NCBI RefSeq assembly: GCF_018812025.1
Contig: NC_063062.1
Coordinates: 490,001-554,000 of the forward strand
DNA: 64,000 bases
DNA from: Megalobrama amblycephala
Taxonomy: Eukaryota > Chordata > Actinopteri > Cypriniformes > Xenocyprididae
Direction of reading: 5' to 3'
Below, in pieces: positions 37,153 through 49,943 of this stretch. The position numbers and the translations under genes were made by a program. The notes under the pieces are model-generated. The model worked only from the letters and a program-made list of their open reading frames with translations. It searched no databases and was not told the origin of the DNA. Within the stretch, counting starts at the first letter, position 1. Every line of letters starts with the position of its first letter.

Positions 37153-38890
37153 ACAGCATGAAGGGCACTTCACTCCAAACACAAGTATTTGACACAAACT
37201 AGATTTTGAATAGAAAAAAATAGATATATAATAGCTATTTGCCCTGTGCAGGATTTGTAAAGTTTATTTCTGTGAGTGTGGAGCTTACTTTTTTTTTTTT
37301 TTTAATTCAGTTTGCAGCATTAAACACTCTGAAGCTGCTGCTGTCTTTACACTCCACACATCCTAGCCCAAAATTGACATACAATCTTTGCAGTTTGTAA
37401 GGCTTTGGAGTTATAAATGCATACAATTTTACATCTCTCCTTCTTTGCTTGAAAAACGTAAAATAATAAAACAGAACCAGGGCTGTTTAAAGAATATGTG
37501 TGCATATATAATGATGACAGCTTCAGATTTTTCAAGGCATGTTCACACAGCGTTTGACTGACAACCGCATAGTAACCGCTAGGTGTGTTGGACCTCACAT
37601 GGCCGTCTGAGTTGAAGCACCCTAAACCCTCTCAGTCTTCCTCTGAGTCCACACTCTTGAGCAGTAATACCGGCCATCGTAAGTCCACTAGATGTAAGTG
37701 CACATGAAGTGTGCCATTTGGGACAAGGCCCATGTCTTTTTTTTTTTCACATGGTGCCAGCGCCGCTCACTGTAATATATGCCATCAAAGTACCGTGAGG
37801 ATCCGAGAGCAGAAAACTGGCTCAGTTCCTCCAGAGTATTCCCTAACTAACCCGTATTTAAAGTTTTTATAACAGTAAAACAAAATTTTCATGTAATTTT
37901 AATTCTACATTGTATCAAACATGGTATGTTTAACTAAATAAACTTAAACATATATAGGCCTACTTAATGAGTATTTAAATAATATACCCTTATCTTACTC
38001 TTATACTCTTTATTCTTGTACAGGCACTGTATAAAGCAGCACATAATGTATCAATTGAAAAAAGTATTTATTACTACTGTGTGTGTGCATTTGGATGCAG
38101 AGCACAAATTCCGAATATAGGACACCGTACTTGGCTACACATCACGTCACTTTGATGCAGAGGGAGAAATGTACTGTACTTTTTAAATATAAAAAATATT
38201 AATATATGAATTATACCTTGATCATTCATGCTAGTTCATAGTACATTACCTAATCTTAAGAGATACATCTTCAAAATGTAAAAATTAATTAGTAAATGTT
38301 ATAATTAACAATAAACAATACTTTTATTAACCTTAGTTAATGTTGCAAATGGACTCTTATTGTAAAGTGTTTCCATTTCATATAAATCCAAACAGTCATG
38401 CTTAAAGATGGGCATCTTTAAATGTCTACACAAAGGCCAGAGCATTGAAATTTGATTAGACACATGTATATTGTATGTATACTCTCACACTTTAATTGCT
38501 TACATTTTAGTAGACTTGATTATCTAATCAAAATAACAAAATATGTATTACAGTGACGAAAAAAAGAAAGAACTGAAATCGAATACATTTTTGATTTGTT
38601 TGAATGTTTCTGTCAGCATGACGATATGGTTTGCTTTCTCAACTTTGCTGCATAACAAATGCATAAAAGGGACCAGCTGGATATAAACTAATGCAAATAG
38701 ATGGGAAAAATTGTGACATTAAACATTTGGGTCAGACTTATTTTTTTATTTTTTGTCACATTGTTTAGCCACTTGAGGTACTACTAATGTTAGACAGCTA
38801 ACACTGCGTTTCTCCATTAATGCAGAATCCAGTCAACAAATTAATTGCTTTATATATGGTAGTGTACTGTATACATACATACTGTCACTA
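37153..38890. other. A/T-rich intergenic DNA, no gene recognised
   Basis: No exon, domain or clear transposon border is seen. Confidence 0.4.
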
Positions 38891-38894
38891 TCTG

Positions 38895-39700
38895 TTTTAA
38901 AGGCACAAGATGTAAGATTTTTGGATTAAAATATTTAAAAGCCGCTAGAACATTTTTATATATTTTATATTTTGTTGACTTGTGTACTTACATCATCCTA
39001 GATGTTTCTAAGAATGTTTAAATCCAGAGAAAGAGGCAGTTTTAACCAGGACATGGACTGTGTCCGTGCGGCGCCTGTCAGTGACATCATATCCGCGTTA
39101 CCCTCGGTTTCCGGTTTTATTTTGTAGAAACCATGGAAACACCAAAGACGCTTTAATATTTTACATGTTTTATTAAACAAGGGAACAACTGTTTTGATAC
39201 ATTTATAGACAGAAAACTAATTATTGTTATATAGTTCAACACGTTTAGTCTTATTGTTTGAATCTCGTTTTCTTGATTATGTTAATATGACATTCTAATA
39301 TCGATCTATTTTACTGCAGTGTGTAACAGTGTCTCACAGCAGCTGCCGAATGAATGCACAGAGTAACGTTATAACATCATTTTCAACACTCTCAAATGTA
39401 TCTAATATGATAAACAGTGCTTTGTTACCCCACATGTGCTTGATCTGTATCTAAAGTGTCCCGCTCTATGCAGCGCAACCTCACGTCAAAACAAACTCCA
39501 CGAGGCGTCAGTGAAAGTCTTTATTTCGCCTCTAGAGGTCGCTCTCATACTGTATAATGACAGCGGACCCTTCTCATCTACTCCAGCAAACGACGCAACC
39601 CGGAAAAACTATCGCTATGGATTTTTACCGATCACGGATTGTTCCAGAAATCGGTTATCAGTGCCATGAATAGGTAATCGCAGCAGTGGATTGCCTGTTT
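38895..39700. repeat. dispersed cyprinid DNA-transposon-like repeat
   Basis: It begins AAAGGCACAAGATGTAAGAT, continues with CATCATCCTAGATGTTTCTA, GGTTTCCGGTTTTATTTTGT and ends after CTAGAGGTCGCTCTCATACT. This word order is that of a high-copy cyprinid repeat. Open frames inside are not genes. Confidence 0.5.
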
Positions 39701-42050
39701 TTTTTTCCAATGAATTGTTCAGCTTTATGAGAAAGACAAGATGACAAAACATTTTAGGCTTTGCCAAACACATTAAGGCCCGTTAGCTCAACCGAGCGCC
39801 GCCGTTGCTGGCCGTGAATTGAGACAGATGCTCTTTGCAGATGTGTGTAGTTACAACATGTACCAGCAGGGGCTAATAGAGCTATATAGTAACCAGCGAA
39901 ACCTTGACCCATTGAAACAGACATTTGTAAACCATTCATTTAGCTTCTTTGTTCCGTGTTTTGTGTGTAATGGCCTTCGAGATGCCCATAGAGCACTGAA
40001 GACACGCTCTCTTCACTCAGTACAGTGAGGCTTTTTCACAGTAAGGTTGATCTCTTGTATTTGGCTTTGTTCGTCCTCACGGTCATTTTAACTTGTGGAG
40101 CTACTCAAAGAGAGAGGGAATGTGTGGTGTTGGTGTGCTGCGATGGTGGGGGGTTATAAAGCACATCTGGTTGAGAATGTGGGTGTTTCTCAGAGCAGCT
40201 TCCCTTCCCGTACCAGTCAGAGCCGTCGTACGGCTGATTTACGCTCCTCTAATGTCATGGAACGAAAACATGGAAACTGTGCCATAAACAGTGAATTCCT
40301 CATAAGTTGAGAGATTATGTTCAGTGTGTAGGGAGGAGGTCCAGCTTTTACGAGAGCATCAGTGCAATGGAGCAGTAAGTGCTGTTATCTCAAGGTGACC
40401 CGACGGCTCTCATGCTAAAATACAGTAACTTTCCATTATTTTTTCCTTTAGTCAGGGATACATGTCATTGCCAGTGAGATTGTGTTTATGATTTCACACA
40501 GAAAATGTTTTGGTAATGACTTCAGTTGAATGCTTGGCTATTCTGTTTGGGAGGGAGTCAGAAGCAGACGGATGCTCTCTGAGTGTGTGAAAGATTAATG
40601 CAAACTCTGGATTACCAGTGCCATTGCAGGCATTACACCAGAGTCTATCGATTTTCCTTCAGCTCATCCGAAAGAAGAAAAGAGAGAGGGCTATTCTCCA
40701 CAGAGATGCTGCACGTCTGTTTTACCAAGAGGTTCTCCTGTCCATATTCACTCAGCAGCGCTGCTATCACAGGCTGCTCTTCTCTGCCAGTAAGCACAAT
40801 AAATACTGGAACATTCTTTCTAGTCATGGGCTGGCCAGATTTACAACATGTTGACATTCATGACTGACAGCACAGATATGCTGAAGACCTTGTCACACTG
40901 CTGAATCTTCCAACTGCATAAATGGCGAAAGTGTAAGACCACTTTCATATTTCTATATATGAAAAGCCTGTGTGCTGCGTCTCATGAATAGCTTGTACAG
41001 GCGGTGTAGGAGTGATGGAGTTGTGAAGAGCTGCGCACTTTAATCTACTCGTTCACAGCCCACAGCGTTCGCACAGGTCTGCATGTTGCCATCCATATAA
41101 AGTACATGAGAATTTGAGGTTTTTAGAACGAGTCGTAAAACCCATAGATGTACATTTGCTATGTTGTCTAGTGTTTAGTGAAAGTGAAAGCCTCATACAA
41201 GGCCTGGAAGTACTGATCCATAAAGATGATCACCAACCCCAAAACTCTCCAGCCAGACTCAGCCTGGATAAAAAGTGACTGCTAAACAACAGATAGATGT
41301 CTGTGGTGTCGTGAACAAGTTAAATACAAATAAACCTGACGTCTTTTGCTGACCCCTGAAAATTGTGCCAAATGTGTGCATCTGCGGGGTTGTGTCTGGC
41401 AGCAGATATCTGCTGATGCTTGAAGGTATGACATGATAAATATACAGTTTCCCTTTTGTGTATTAAGTTTACAGACTCCCTGCAGAATTTGTACAAATAT
41501 ACGTTTTTATTCTTAGTACTAAGCTACATAAGATATTTACATATTTCCCTCAAGACAAAATAATAACAAACTTATGCATTACCTCTCAAGCTGTTCAGAA
41601 GTTTCCATCCCCTCGGTTTTTAATGTGGTGTGTTTCCTTCTTGAGCATCAGTGAATGTTTGCAGCTTCTGATATGGTTGTGACAGCGCTGATCCATCTCA
41701 AGCGGTCCAGTGGAAAAAAATTGCTTGGCCATTTTTTATTTTTTTATGCATATTGGTAAGGTAAAACCACCAGTTTTTAAATGTTTATTTTACTTGGTTT
41801 ACCCACAGCACAAACTTAACCCAACAACCCAAAATAAGTGGACCTATAAGTCTTAAAATTATTAAAATGGTTTAAATGATTCCAGGATGATTCCAAGAAT
41901 TTGTCCAAGACCTTCTGTTTCAAATAAATAAAATAATATATATGACGTGAGTACATCATTACTGTTGTACATCTTCATTTTTAGTATTTTCTTTTCAAAT
42001 ATTAATTAAGATTGTTAATATAACTAAATTTAAATAATTTTAAGATTTAC
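39701..42050. other. intergenic with one exon-like segment
   Basis: No gene is assigned. At about 40663-40793 (plus) an acceptor TTTCCTTCAG, an open basic frame (LIRKKKRERAILHRDAARLF) and a CCA/GTAAGC donor occur together, and GAGCA/GTAAGTG occurs at about 40376. Without a partner exon or known domain this is only exon-like. Confidence 0.25.
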
Positions 42051-42108
42051 TAGGCCCCCTTTTGGAAGTTTGCAGAGTGGTCCTCGGACCCCTGATTGGG
42101 AACCACTG
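42051..42108. mobile_element. hAT right-terminus fragment
   Basis: GGTCCTCGGACCCCTGATTG followed by GGAACCACTG is the inverse of the common CAGTGGTTCCCAATC hAT start. No left end was found. Confidence 0.5.
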
Positions 42109-43828
42109 TTCATAATTACTGCAAAATACTTTTATACATTTTGTTCATTTGTTATGCTTATGTGTTTGTTCCTCAAAGCACATGAATAAAGTAGATTTTC
42201 CCCAGATTTCAAAGTGAGGGGAGGTGGGCATTCTTATAAAGTCTCAAAGCTGAAATGTTCTGCATGTACACTATACTTCTATAGGTACCCCCTGAAAACC
42301 ACTACGGCTGAGACTCGAATCCTGCCCATTATAAACTGAGATTAAAGTGTAACTTTGAGCATTGCTGTTCATTACATTTGGACTTTAGTTCTTAGTCTAA
42401 GGAACAAGAATGTGCAAATTCTTTCAATATGTCCATGTACTAGCTGCTCTTGAGATCAGATTTTGTTCAAAGAGCTCGGACCACCCTGAGCTGATATTGA
42501 GGTTTGTGTAAATGTCTATATAACCCAAAATGTGTTGAGCACCATGACATAAAGACGACCGCTGTGGTTCAACCAAGTAAAAAAAAAAAAAGAAGATTTT
42601 TTTTTTTTTTTGAGCACTTGAGATGGACTGACCCGAAAAGATGAGTCTCAACATCAAACAATCACTTTTGGGAAGAGGTCAAACGTTCAGAAGATAGATG
42701 CTGGAAAACCAGTTGGCAGCTAAACAAGGGACTGATGAAATATCATAAAAGAAAACAAAACAAAAAAATTGTTCTGGATCATCCAGGGAAAGATGGTATT
42801 AAAAATCAAGCATGTGCAAACCTTTTCACAGGGTCATTTGTGTAAATTCATTTATTATTTTATCTTGTGTGATGTACATTATTCAGGGCAGTCCTAAATA
42901 ATAAAATAATAAAATGCAGTTTCTATAACTTCCTCTTTATTTTTTGAATGATGAACATCTTGCAGGTTATGGAGTATGCAAACTTAGTGTATACACTGCA
43001 GTAAGAACAGGGAATGTGTACGATCATGAGACTGATGACTGATCAGAACTGCTATTAAGCTCCAATATCCTTTAAAATGATATTTAAGCAGACAAGCTTG
43101 AACTGGGAAAATCCTCAGGGTGGGACATTTGTAAAACTCTATCAGAGTAAATGGCTTTTGTGTGTGTGTGTGTGTGTGTGTGACTGCTGATAGATGTTGC
43201 TCTAGTTGTGTCAGAGGAGCTGTGGCCACGTTTGGGCAGGTGTGTCTTTGGCTCAGACACGTATCGCCACGAAACAATCAGCTCATTGTGCAACATCTAC
43301 ATTCCAGCCGCCACATGAGCGTCTCAAAGCTGCTGCTCTTCACGTCCATCTGTGAGCCAGCAGCGACTGTGGCCGAACACACCTACATGACTGCTGGCCG
43401 GGGGACTCGCTGATTTACTGAATAAACATCCAGTTGATCTGACCTGCTTTCTGTTAAGAGTTCTTGTACTTTAAATTGTGGTTTCACATTACTCGAGTTT
43501 ATAGTGAGACCTGCTATTCCTCTATCTTTCATGAGTGTTGGATTCTGGGAGTGCCCAAAGAGACTTCAGAGGTATATTTTGTTAGCCCGGGTTGGGTGTC
43601 TGGACAAGGTCCCTAAGCTGTTTTATAGTTTAACCAGCCTTGACTTGTTGGATGGTGACATGTATCTGCTGACTAGCAGGATCAGTGCGCTAAGCTGCAG
43701 TCTGATGCTTGAAAGGCTTTTGGCATGTGCTGGTGCCTGCGCTTTTCACCCTTGACTGAAAGCATATGCTGCGTACAGTGTTAGCATGAGTTAGCCTGTG
43801 TGCATGTGTATGCATATGTGTTAGCTTA
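42109..43828. other. intergenic, no gene recognised
   Basis: A poly-A then poly-T pair at about 42580-42613 and a (TG)n run at 43161-43182 are the only clear features. Confidence 0.4.
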
Positions 43829-43937
43829 TGTGTGTGTGTGTGTGTGTGTGTCCGTCCGTGGGTTCCTGGCCATTTCCGACACATCTGGCAGTGCTTGGCT
43901 CCTTCAGGTGAATCATGTCTCTTGGGAGGCTGTCTCA

Positions 43938-43989
<52 letters not shown>

Positions 43990-44004
43990 TGGGAGGCTGG
44001 CTCA

Positions 44005-44072
<68 letters not shown>

Positions 44073-44092
44073 TGGGAGGCTGGCTCACTATA

Positions 44093-44125
<33 letters not shown>

Positions 44126-44139
44126 TGGGAGGCTGCCTC

Positions 44140-44186
<47 letters not shown>

Positions 44187-44192
44187 GTGTGA
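43829..44192. repeat. compound minisatellite: GATGGGAGGCTGGCTCACTAT plus (GT)n
   Basis: A block of about 20 bp (GGGAGGCTGGCTCACTAT, with variants GCTGTCTCACTATG and GCTGCCTCACTGTG) is repeated at 43924, 43989, 44072 and 44125, and in part at 44191. Each copy is separated by a (GT)n tract of different length. Confidence 0.85.
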
Positions 44193-45541
44193 TGGGAGAA
44201 TGACTTCCAGCGTTGTGGCATCTGCAGTGTGGCAGGAAGTATGTGAATCTGTCTCACAGTTAATTCAGACACCACATGCTTTTCTAATTCCACCCCGTCA
44301 CCCCCCTCAGCCCTTAAAGGGAAACGTCAGAAACAAAATGTGTAATCACATGCAGTTGATGATCTTTCTGTGGTAGTTTGGAGTGGCTAGAGCTAACTGG
44401 TTGTGACAGAAGCGAAGGGAAGGCTGAACACGTTCAGGGGAACGGCAGCACAGGTACGTTCAGCTCTGACAGGGCTTCTTTGCATGGCCGACGGTGTTCT
44501 CGGGGCCGAGAGCAGCTTTCACACTTACAAGCCTCAACACACATCAGCTGCCTGGGGCGGCGCATGCCTCCGTCTGCGATCAGCAGATAACAACCTAAAA
44601 CTGCCGCTCTACACCAACAACTTCTACAGAACACCTAAACATTTACTCTTACCTTCAGCTACCAGGATGAAAGCTGAACAATAGATTGGACATAAAAACC
44701 CTACTCGTTGTTGTTGAAACGGTTGTCTCTTTCTCTCTCTGTCACAGTTGTGCAGATTGTGTGTGTTAACTGTTTTGGAGGAAAAGGGTCATGGGTGTTA
44801 CAGGAGAATCAAACAGCGGAGAGAGTTTGTCTCCACCCTAATGAAGAGACGAGAGGATGGAGACACGAAACACCAAATACACCCCCATACTAAAATAAAC
44901 CAGCTCTGCCCACATCCACACACTCATGCAGACACACCGAACACTGACACCAGGTCACGTGTGTGTGTGTGTGTGATGGTTTACACCTGCAGTTTGGATA
45001 CACGATTTGTTTCACCATCTACATTACCTTCTAATGAATTATTCTTTAAATTAATAATTTCTCACTGAAATTGAGCTACATTAAGATATTGAACAGGGCT
45101 CTACAAAGTCTGTCTTTGCATTTTTTAGCCTCATTTGACGATTTGTGAGTGTTAATTTTGAACCCTGTATGCAACTATTCATAAGCTTCGATCGGGTCAC
45201 TTTCACCGATGTGCCTAAATATTTTTTCACAGTTGCACACAGTAGTTTGGTGGCACTGCAGAGCCCAGCTGAATCATGTTCAGAGTTTTAATTGCTCTAA
45301 AATGGAACACAGTGTTTGGCAGATCCTTCACAGTATTACGATTGTAGATAATGCTTTAACATTTAGTACTCACATATTTCAGGCCTTTACTAGCAACTAA
45401 ACATGTACCAGTTCCTTCTACTGACGCTAATGTCACATAAATTCTTTATAACACACTTTGAGTGTGTGTTTGGAGAGAGAGAGAGAGAAAGAGACATGAA
45501 AGAATGGGTTGTGTGTCACAAAGTGATAGTGTTGCTGACTG

Positions 45542-45577
<36 letters not shown>

Positions 45578-46344
45578 ATTGAACACTATGGATGGGAATG
45601 TCAGTGTTTCTTGTGCTGTGAGGACGGACCGCTGAGCGCATGGGTGTGCAGTGTTTGGCTGGTAATACTGAACGCTGTCCCCTGCTGAAAGATTCCAGAA
45701 GCTTCTCCTCCTCACAGGGCTCCTGGGTCATGCGTTTGTCATCATGACCTCTGACCCCTCAGGCCAGCGTGGCAGCAGGAATGTAGGAGATGTTTACGCT
45801 GCTGAAACTGATGGAGTCCAGGTGGCCGTTTCAATTCCTCCATTCGCTCTCTCTCTTTCTCTTTCTCTGTATTGGTCGGTAACTCCCTCTTTTCTGCTTG
45901 TTATTTGTTTTATATGGATCAAACACGTAATGTGTGTGTATAACAGCTCACGGTTTCAGTTGTTGTTTTGACAACAGCATTTTCAGAGGCAAACGTTTAT
46001 GATGAATGTATATGGACGAGAGGAAGTGCAGGCATTGTCAGCGAGCCTTTGGCAGCGCGTGTGTCCCACCTTCGCGATGATGGTCCATCTCTCTCGCCAT
46101 CATTCATCTGCTGATGGCTTTTTGAAGTGCTCTCTAACTTCTGGAAAGTTTTCCACCTCCCCCCTCTTTTAAAAGGCCATTAAACTGTGTTGTAATGCAA
46201 ACGGTAATTCTAAAGAGACCAAACAGGTGTCCGATGTGCAGGCAGCGTGTCTAATGTAGCTATTACATGGACAACAGCAGATTATCATAAAAGCATCTCT
46301 CCTTAATGTGGACTGGACTGATCAATAGCAGACTGGCGATGAGA

Positions 46345-46345
<1 letters not shown>
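44193..46345. other. intergenic, no gene recognised
   Basis: The interval contains (TG)n runs at about 44959-44974 and 45543-45575. A repeat-poor block at about 46010-46250 with GCAGCGCGTGTGTCCCACCT and TAAT words could be regulatory. Confidence 0.35.
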
Positions 46346-46401
<56 letters not shown>

Positions 46402-46457
46402 GACTGGAACTGATATTTGCTGTACTTTATTAATCCTCTCTCGTGACCTGAGCTGAT

Positions 46458-46490
<33 letters not shown>
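46346..46490. repeat. two (AC)n microsatellites
   Basis: AC runs lie at about 46346-46397 and 46463-46490, separated by unique sequence. Confidence 0.88.
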
Positions 46491-46491
<1 letters not shown>

Positions 46492-47170
46492 AAGTGTTGA
46501 TGAAGCCGTGTTTCACTGTCACTTTGTGCTTGACAGACGTTTGTTGTTCTGCTCATCTGAATAGAAGCAAATTCCAGGGTTTGGCTTTGGATTAGGGTTA
46601 GGGTCAGATTTTACGTTATCCCATTTACCTTTGCTCTGCCTCTACACACATCTGTCTGTGCTTTGCCTGGGGCTCGTTCTGTGAGCGCAGAGAAGAGAGA
46701 GGTCAGAGGTCACACAGCTCCTCCACAACCATCTGACGTAACATCTCTCTGAAAGTGGCATGGGTGTCGGATTTGAATACGAGGACTTCTCATGGCTGCC
46801 GTGGCCTCCAGCTTGTTCAAAGGCAATATTTTTAGAGCCACTATGAGATAGAAGCTGCTCTTCGCTGCTCTCTGTGTTTTTGAAGTACTCTCTGCAGGCA
46901 CAAAGCTTTTACTCGTACCTTTTTGGATTAAAACGATCCTCATTAAAGCACTATGAGGCTTTTCATCCTTTCAGTGGCGTGAGGGAAAGCTTATTTAACA
47001 TGCTTTATTGAGTTTGTAGCTGCGGAGATGTGTCATGTTTTTCTGCACAACAGAATCACTGAAATGTAATTTTAAGTTAAGTCACTTCTTTGCAATAATC
47101 AGTGAAATGCTCTGACTGTACCATGACAATTACGGAGAAGATTTATTTTTTAATTTCTTTGAATTAGTTA

Positions 47171-47173
47171 TAG

Positions 47174-47226
<53 letters not shown>

Positions 47227-47267
47227 TAGTTATATATATATATATATATATTATATTTTATAATATA

Positions 47268-47310
<43 letters not shown>

Positions 47311-47350
47311 TTTTTTTAAATTTTTTATTTATTTATTTATTTTTATTTAT
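47171..47350. repeat. (TA)n arrays grading into T/A-rich (ATTT)n
   Basis: Two or three long TA runs (47171-47222, 47231-47250, 47273-47306) are interrupted by TTATATT words and followed by ATTTATTT repeats. Confidence 0.88.
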
Positions 47351-47639
47351 TTATTTTTTTTTGAGAGAGAGAGAAACGGTCAGTGCTCAGTAGAGGAGTG
47401 GGAGAGTTGAGTTTATGCAGATTAAAGTTTTCTGTCATAATTTACTCTCTCTGGTGTCGTTCCCAACCTTTCTTTCTTTCTTCTTCTTCTTTCTTGCCTG
47501 AATTTAATGCAATGGCAGTGCAACATTGTGCCAACAATAAAAGTGGCAAGAGTTTCAGCCCGCTGATCATTTCCTAAGTGCTCTGACTGGTTTTGGTGAA
47601 AAACAACATGATAGTTTACAAAAAATATTTAGGCAATTT

Positions 47640-47765
47640 TACAGTACATTTATTGCATTATTTCTTTTTGCGTTCCACGGAAGAATGAAAGTCATACAGG
47701 TTTGGAATGACAGAAGAGGGAGTAAATGATGACAGAATGATTTTTGGCTGAACAATCCCTTCAGT
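47640..47765 (-). repeat. fragment of the GGGATTGTTCA cyprinid repeat
   Basis: On the minus strand it reads GGGATTGTTCAGCCAAAAAT, then TCATCATTTACTCCCTCTTC and TTCCAAACCTGTATGACTTT. This is the same family as 1541-1700 and 16628 onward. Confidence 0.55.
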
Positions 47766-47972
47766 GTTTGAGTATGAACGGTGTGTGTAAACAGTGTTTA
47801 TTTTAGCTGTATCTCTGTACAAATAAACTACTGTATAACAAAAAAAAAAAAAAAAAAAAATTAAACCAAGATCCCCAAAACAAAATCTTTTTATTGTTTC
47901 TGAAATTGTAGTTGATAGTCATATCACAATGTTTCTGATCAGCACAGCCTTATTCTAAATTTGTTTGTAGAA

Positions 47973-48191
47973 CACTGTAAAAAATTATTTTCATGATTTG
48001 TCATCATAACATTTTTTCTTTTGTCAAATCAACTTATAATTAATGTAGTTCAGATAACATAATATTTTGAGTTTTTGTTGATTACACCAATCAGCGTCAT
48101 TGTATTAACTTACATTTTTAATTTCAGTGAACTCAAAATTGTAAGGCAACCTTACTTTTTTAAGTTAAACCAACAATTCTTTTTTACAGTG
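47973..48191. mobile_element. 219-bp MITE with CACTGTAAAAAA termini
   Basis: The left end CACTGTAAAAAATTATTTT and right end AATTCTTTTTTACAGTG are inverted. The inside is A/T-rich without coding sequence. This terminal word is very common in fish genomes. Confidence 0.65.
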
Positions 48192-49560
48192 AAGCTGAAT
48201 GTAATTTAAGTTGATTTGGGCAAAAATCTTTAGATAAACAGTCCATGCGCTTTAATGGTACCTCAGTTTTTTCTTTAATAAAATACTTTGATATATTTAC
48301 CAAAACTGTACAGCACGTTATGTAGAGTACTGTACAATCACATCAAGCTCATCAAATTCACCGTGACTGTTGTTTACACACCAAATGACCAAATGCTTGC
48401 AGTTCAATACCGAGCTTTAATTCGATGACGTTTTTACTGTTGCTGTGTAAAAACATTCTTGTATGTTGTAGATGAAGCGATTTGTGTTTGCATGTGAAAT
48501 GGAGTCACTGTTAGCAGGAGGGAATCTGCCAGTATGAGCCGGTGCTCGACTCCAGACCGCAGCCTGAGGGAAAAGATCAGCAAAACGAATTCTGTCTTTA
48601 AAAAAGCTATCTTACAAACAGCAGCACTGCAATCCAGCCAATTTCTGCATGTTGATTTGATAAGCATCCTCTGGGTCTCGCTGCACGACTGAGGGCTTCC
48701 CATGTGTGACTTCATAAAATTTGCCTCTTACAAATAAAGCTTTGATCTCCTGTAAGTAATACAGATTTAACTGAATATTTCAGGCTATATTAGCTACACA
48801 GTAATAGTTCCTGCCATTTTGCTTGTTGTAAATTTGTAGTTAAAGGAGAAGAGATGCCCACTCAGTCATCTGTCTCTGAGCGTCAAAGAAGCAAAAACCT
48901 GTTAAAACCTGCTCTGTAATGGATTAAACGCTGCATGTTTTTACCTGCTGTGTAATTGGTGTATTAAAATGTCAAGTGACTGCACCGAATGTAATATCAG
49001 CTCAATAGATATAAACTTCACAGACTGATTGTCATACATTGCGAGACACAATTACCAGAAATTTGCATTTAATGAAATGTTTTTTGAATTCAAGCGCATT
49101 CAGCGTTCAGTGAAAATCCTTCATGTCCTTCTAACCATGAGTACCAATGACCAACCGATTTACTAGAGAACATACAATTTTCAGGTAGTTTGGAACTGAA
49201 AAGTTTGTGTTTTATTTCTGTATTTAAAGAGGACATATGACAACCGAATCGCTGCAAAGAAGAATCTGTTGAAACACAATTCTGGCGAGCAAAAGGCATA
49301 ACTTGCTGGGATTGATCAGAGGCTGTTAAAGCGCGCACACACACACACACACATCCAGTATCCAGTGCTTGAGTGTGTCTTGTGCTGGGCTGCATTGATT
49401 TAATGCATTACTCAAACTGCTGGAGAGAGAGAGAGCAGAGGTAGAGAGTCTCTCCTGACTGCATTAGGAGCCTCCAGCCTTTGTGATTCCTTTTGATCAA
49501 ATCTCTGTGAGAGACGCGTGTCATGCCCTCTTCCAGCCAGCTGTGAGGGGACTGGCCCGC
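48192..49560. other. bnc1 upstream intergenic DNA
   Basis: No exon is recognised. A short (CA)n run lies at about 49336-49352 and a GA run at about 49424-49434. The rest is unassigned. Confidence 0.4.
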
Positions 49561-49575
49561 CACCCAGTGGGGGAG

Positions 49576-49606
<31 letters not shown>

Positions 49607-49934
49607 TGTGTGTGTGTGTGTGAGTGAGAGAGAGAGAGAGATCTCCTAAGGTGAGAGGCAGAGAGTACGGCGGGTAGGAGGGTCTCATTCCACTCCCCAG
49701 CGCCCAGTTCCTGCACACACTCATCCTGGACGCTTTAGAGCCGCTCACACACTCACACGGGCCTGTGGACGAGCGGCGCGTTTGTCGATTGCAGGAGAAA
49801 GTGTGTGTTGTGTGGGTGAGTGTGACTGAACTGTGAGTGATGGATCTCTCGCAGTAGAACGTAGAACTTGTACAGACAGGAGCTGCTGGAATGGCAAACT
49901 GCTCAGAAACACTGGAAACTTCAGTCTGATCAAA
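49561..49934 (+). promoter_or_regulatory. bnc1: bnc1 promoter / 5' UTR with TG-GA tract and two uORFs
   Basis: A (TG)n(AG)n tract at about 49577-49641 lies some 300 bp before the start codon. Two short upstream open frames precede it: 49840-49857 (five codons) and 49891-49929 (twelve codons), the second ending only 5 nt before the main ATG. The transcription start is not determinable; no TATA box is seen near. Confidence 0.5.
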
Positions 49935-49943
49935 ATGTCTGAG
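49935..49943 (+). CDS. bnc1: bnc1 coding exon 1 (Met-Ser-Glu)
   Basis: ATGTCTGAG followed by GTAAGA. The ATG has A at -3. It parallels the short first coding exon of mammalian BNC1, which joins directly to the Ala-Ile of exon 2. The 2.1 kb intron 1 follows. Confidence 0.85.
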
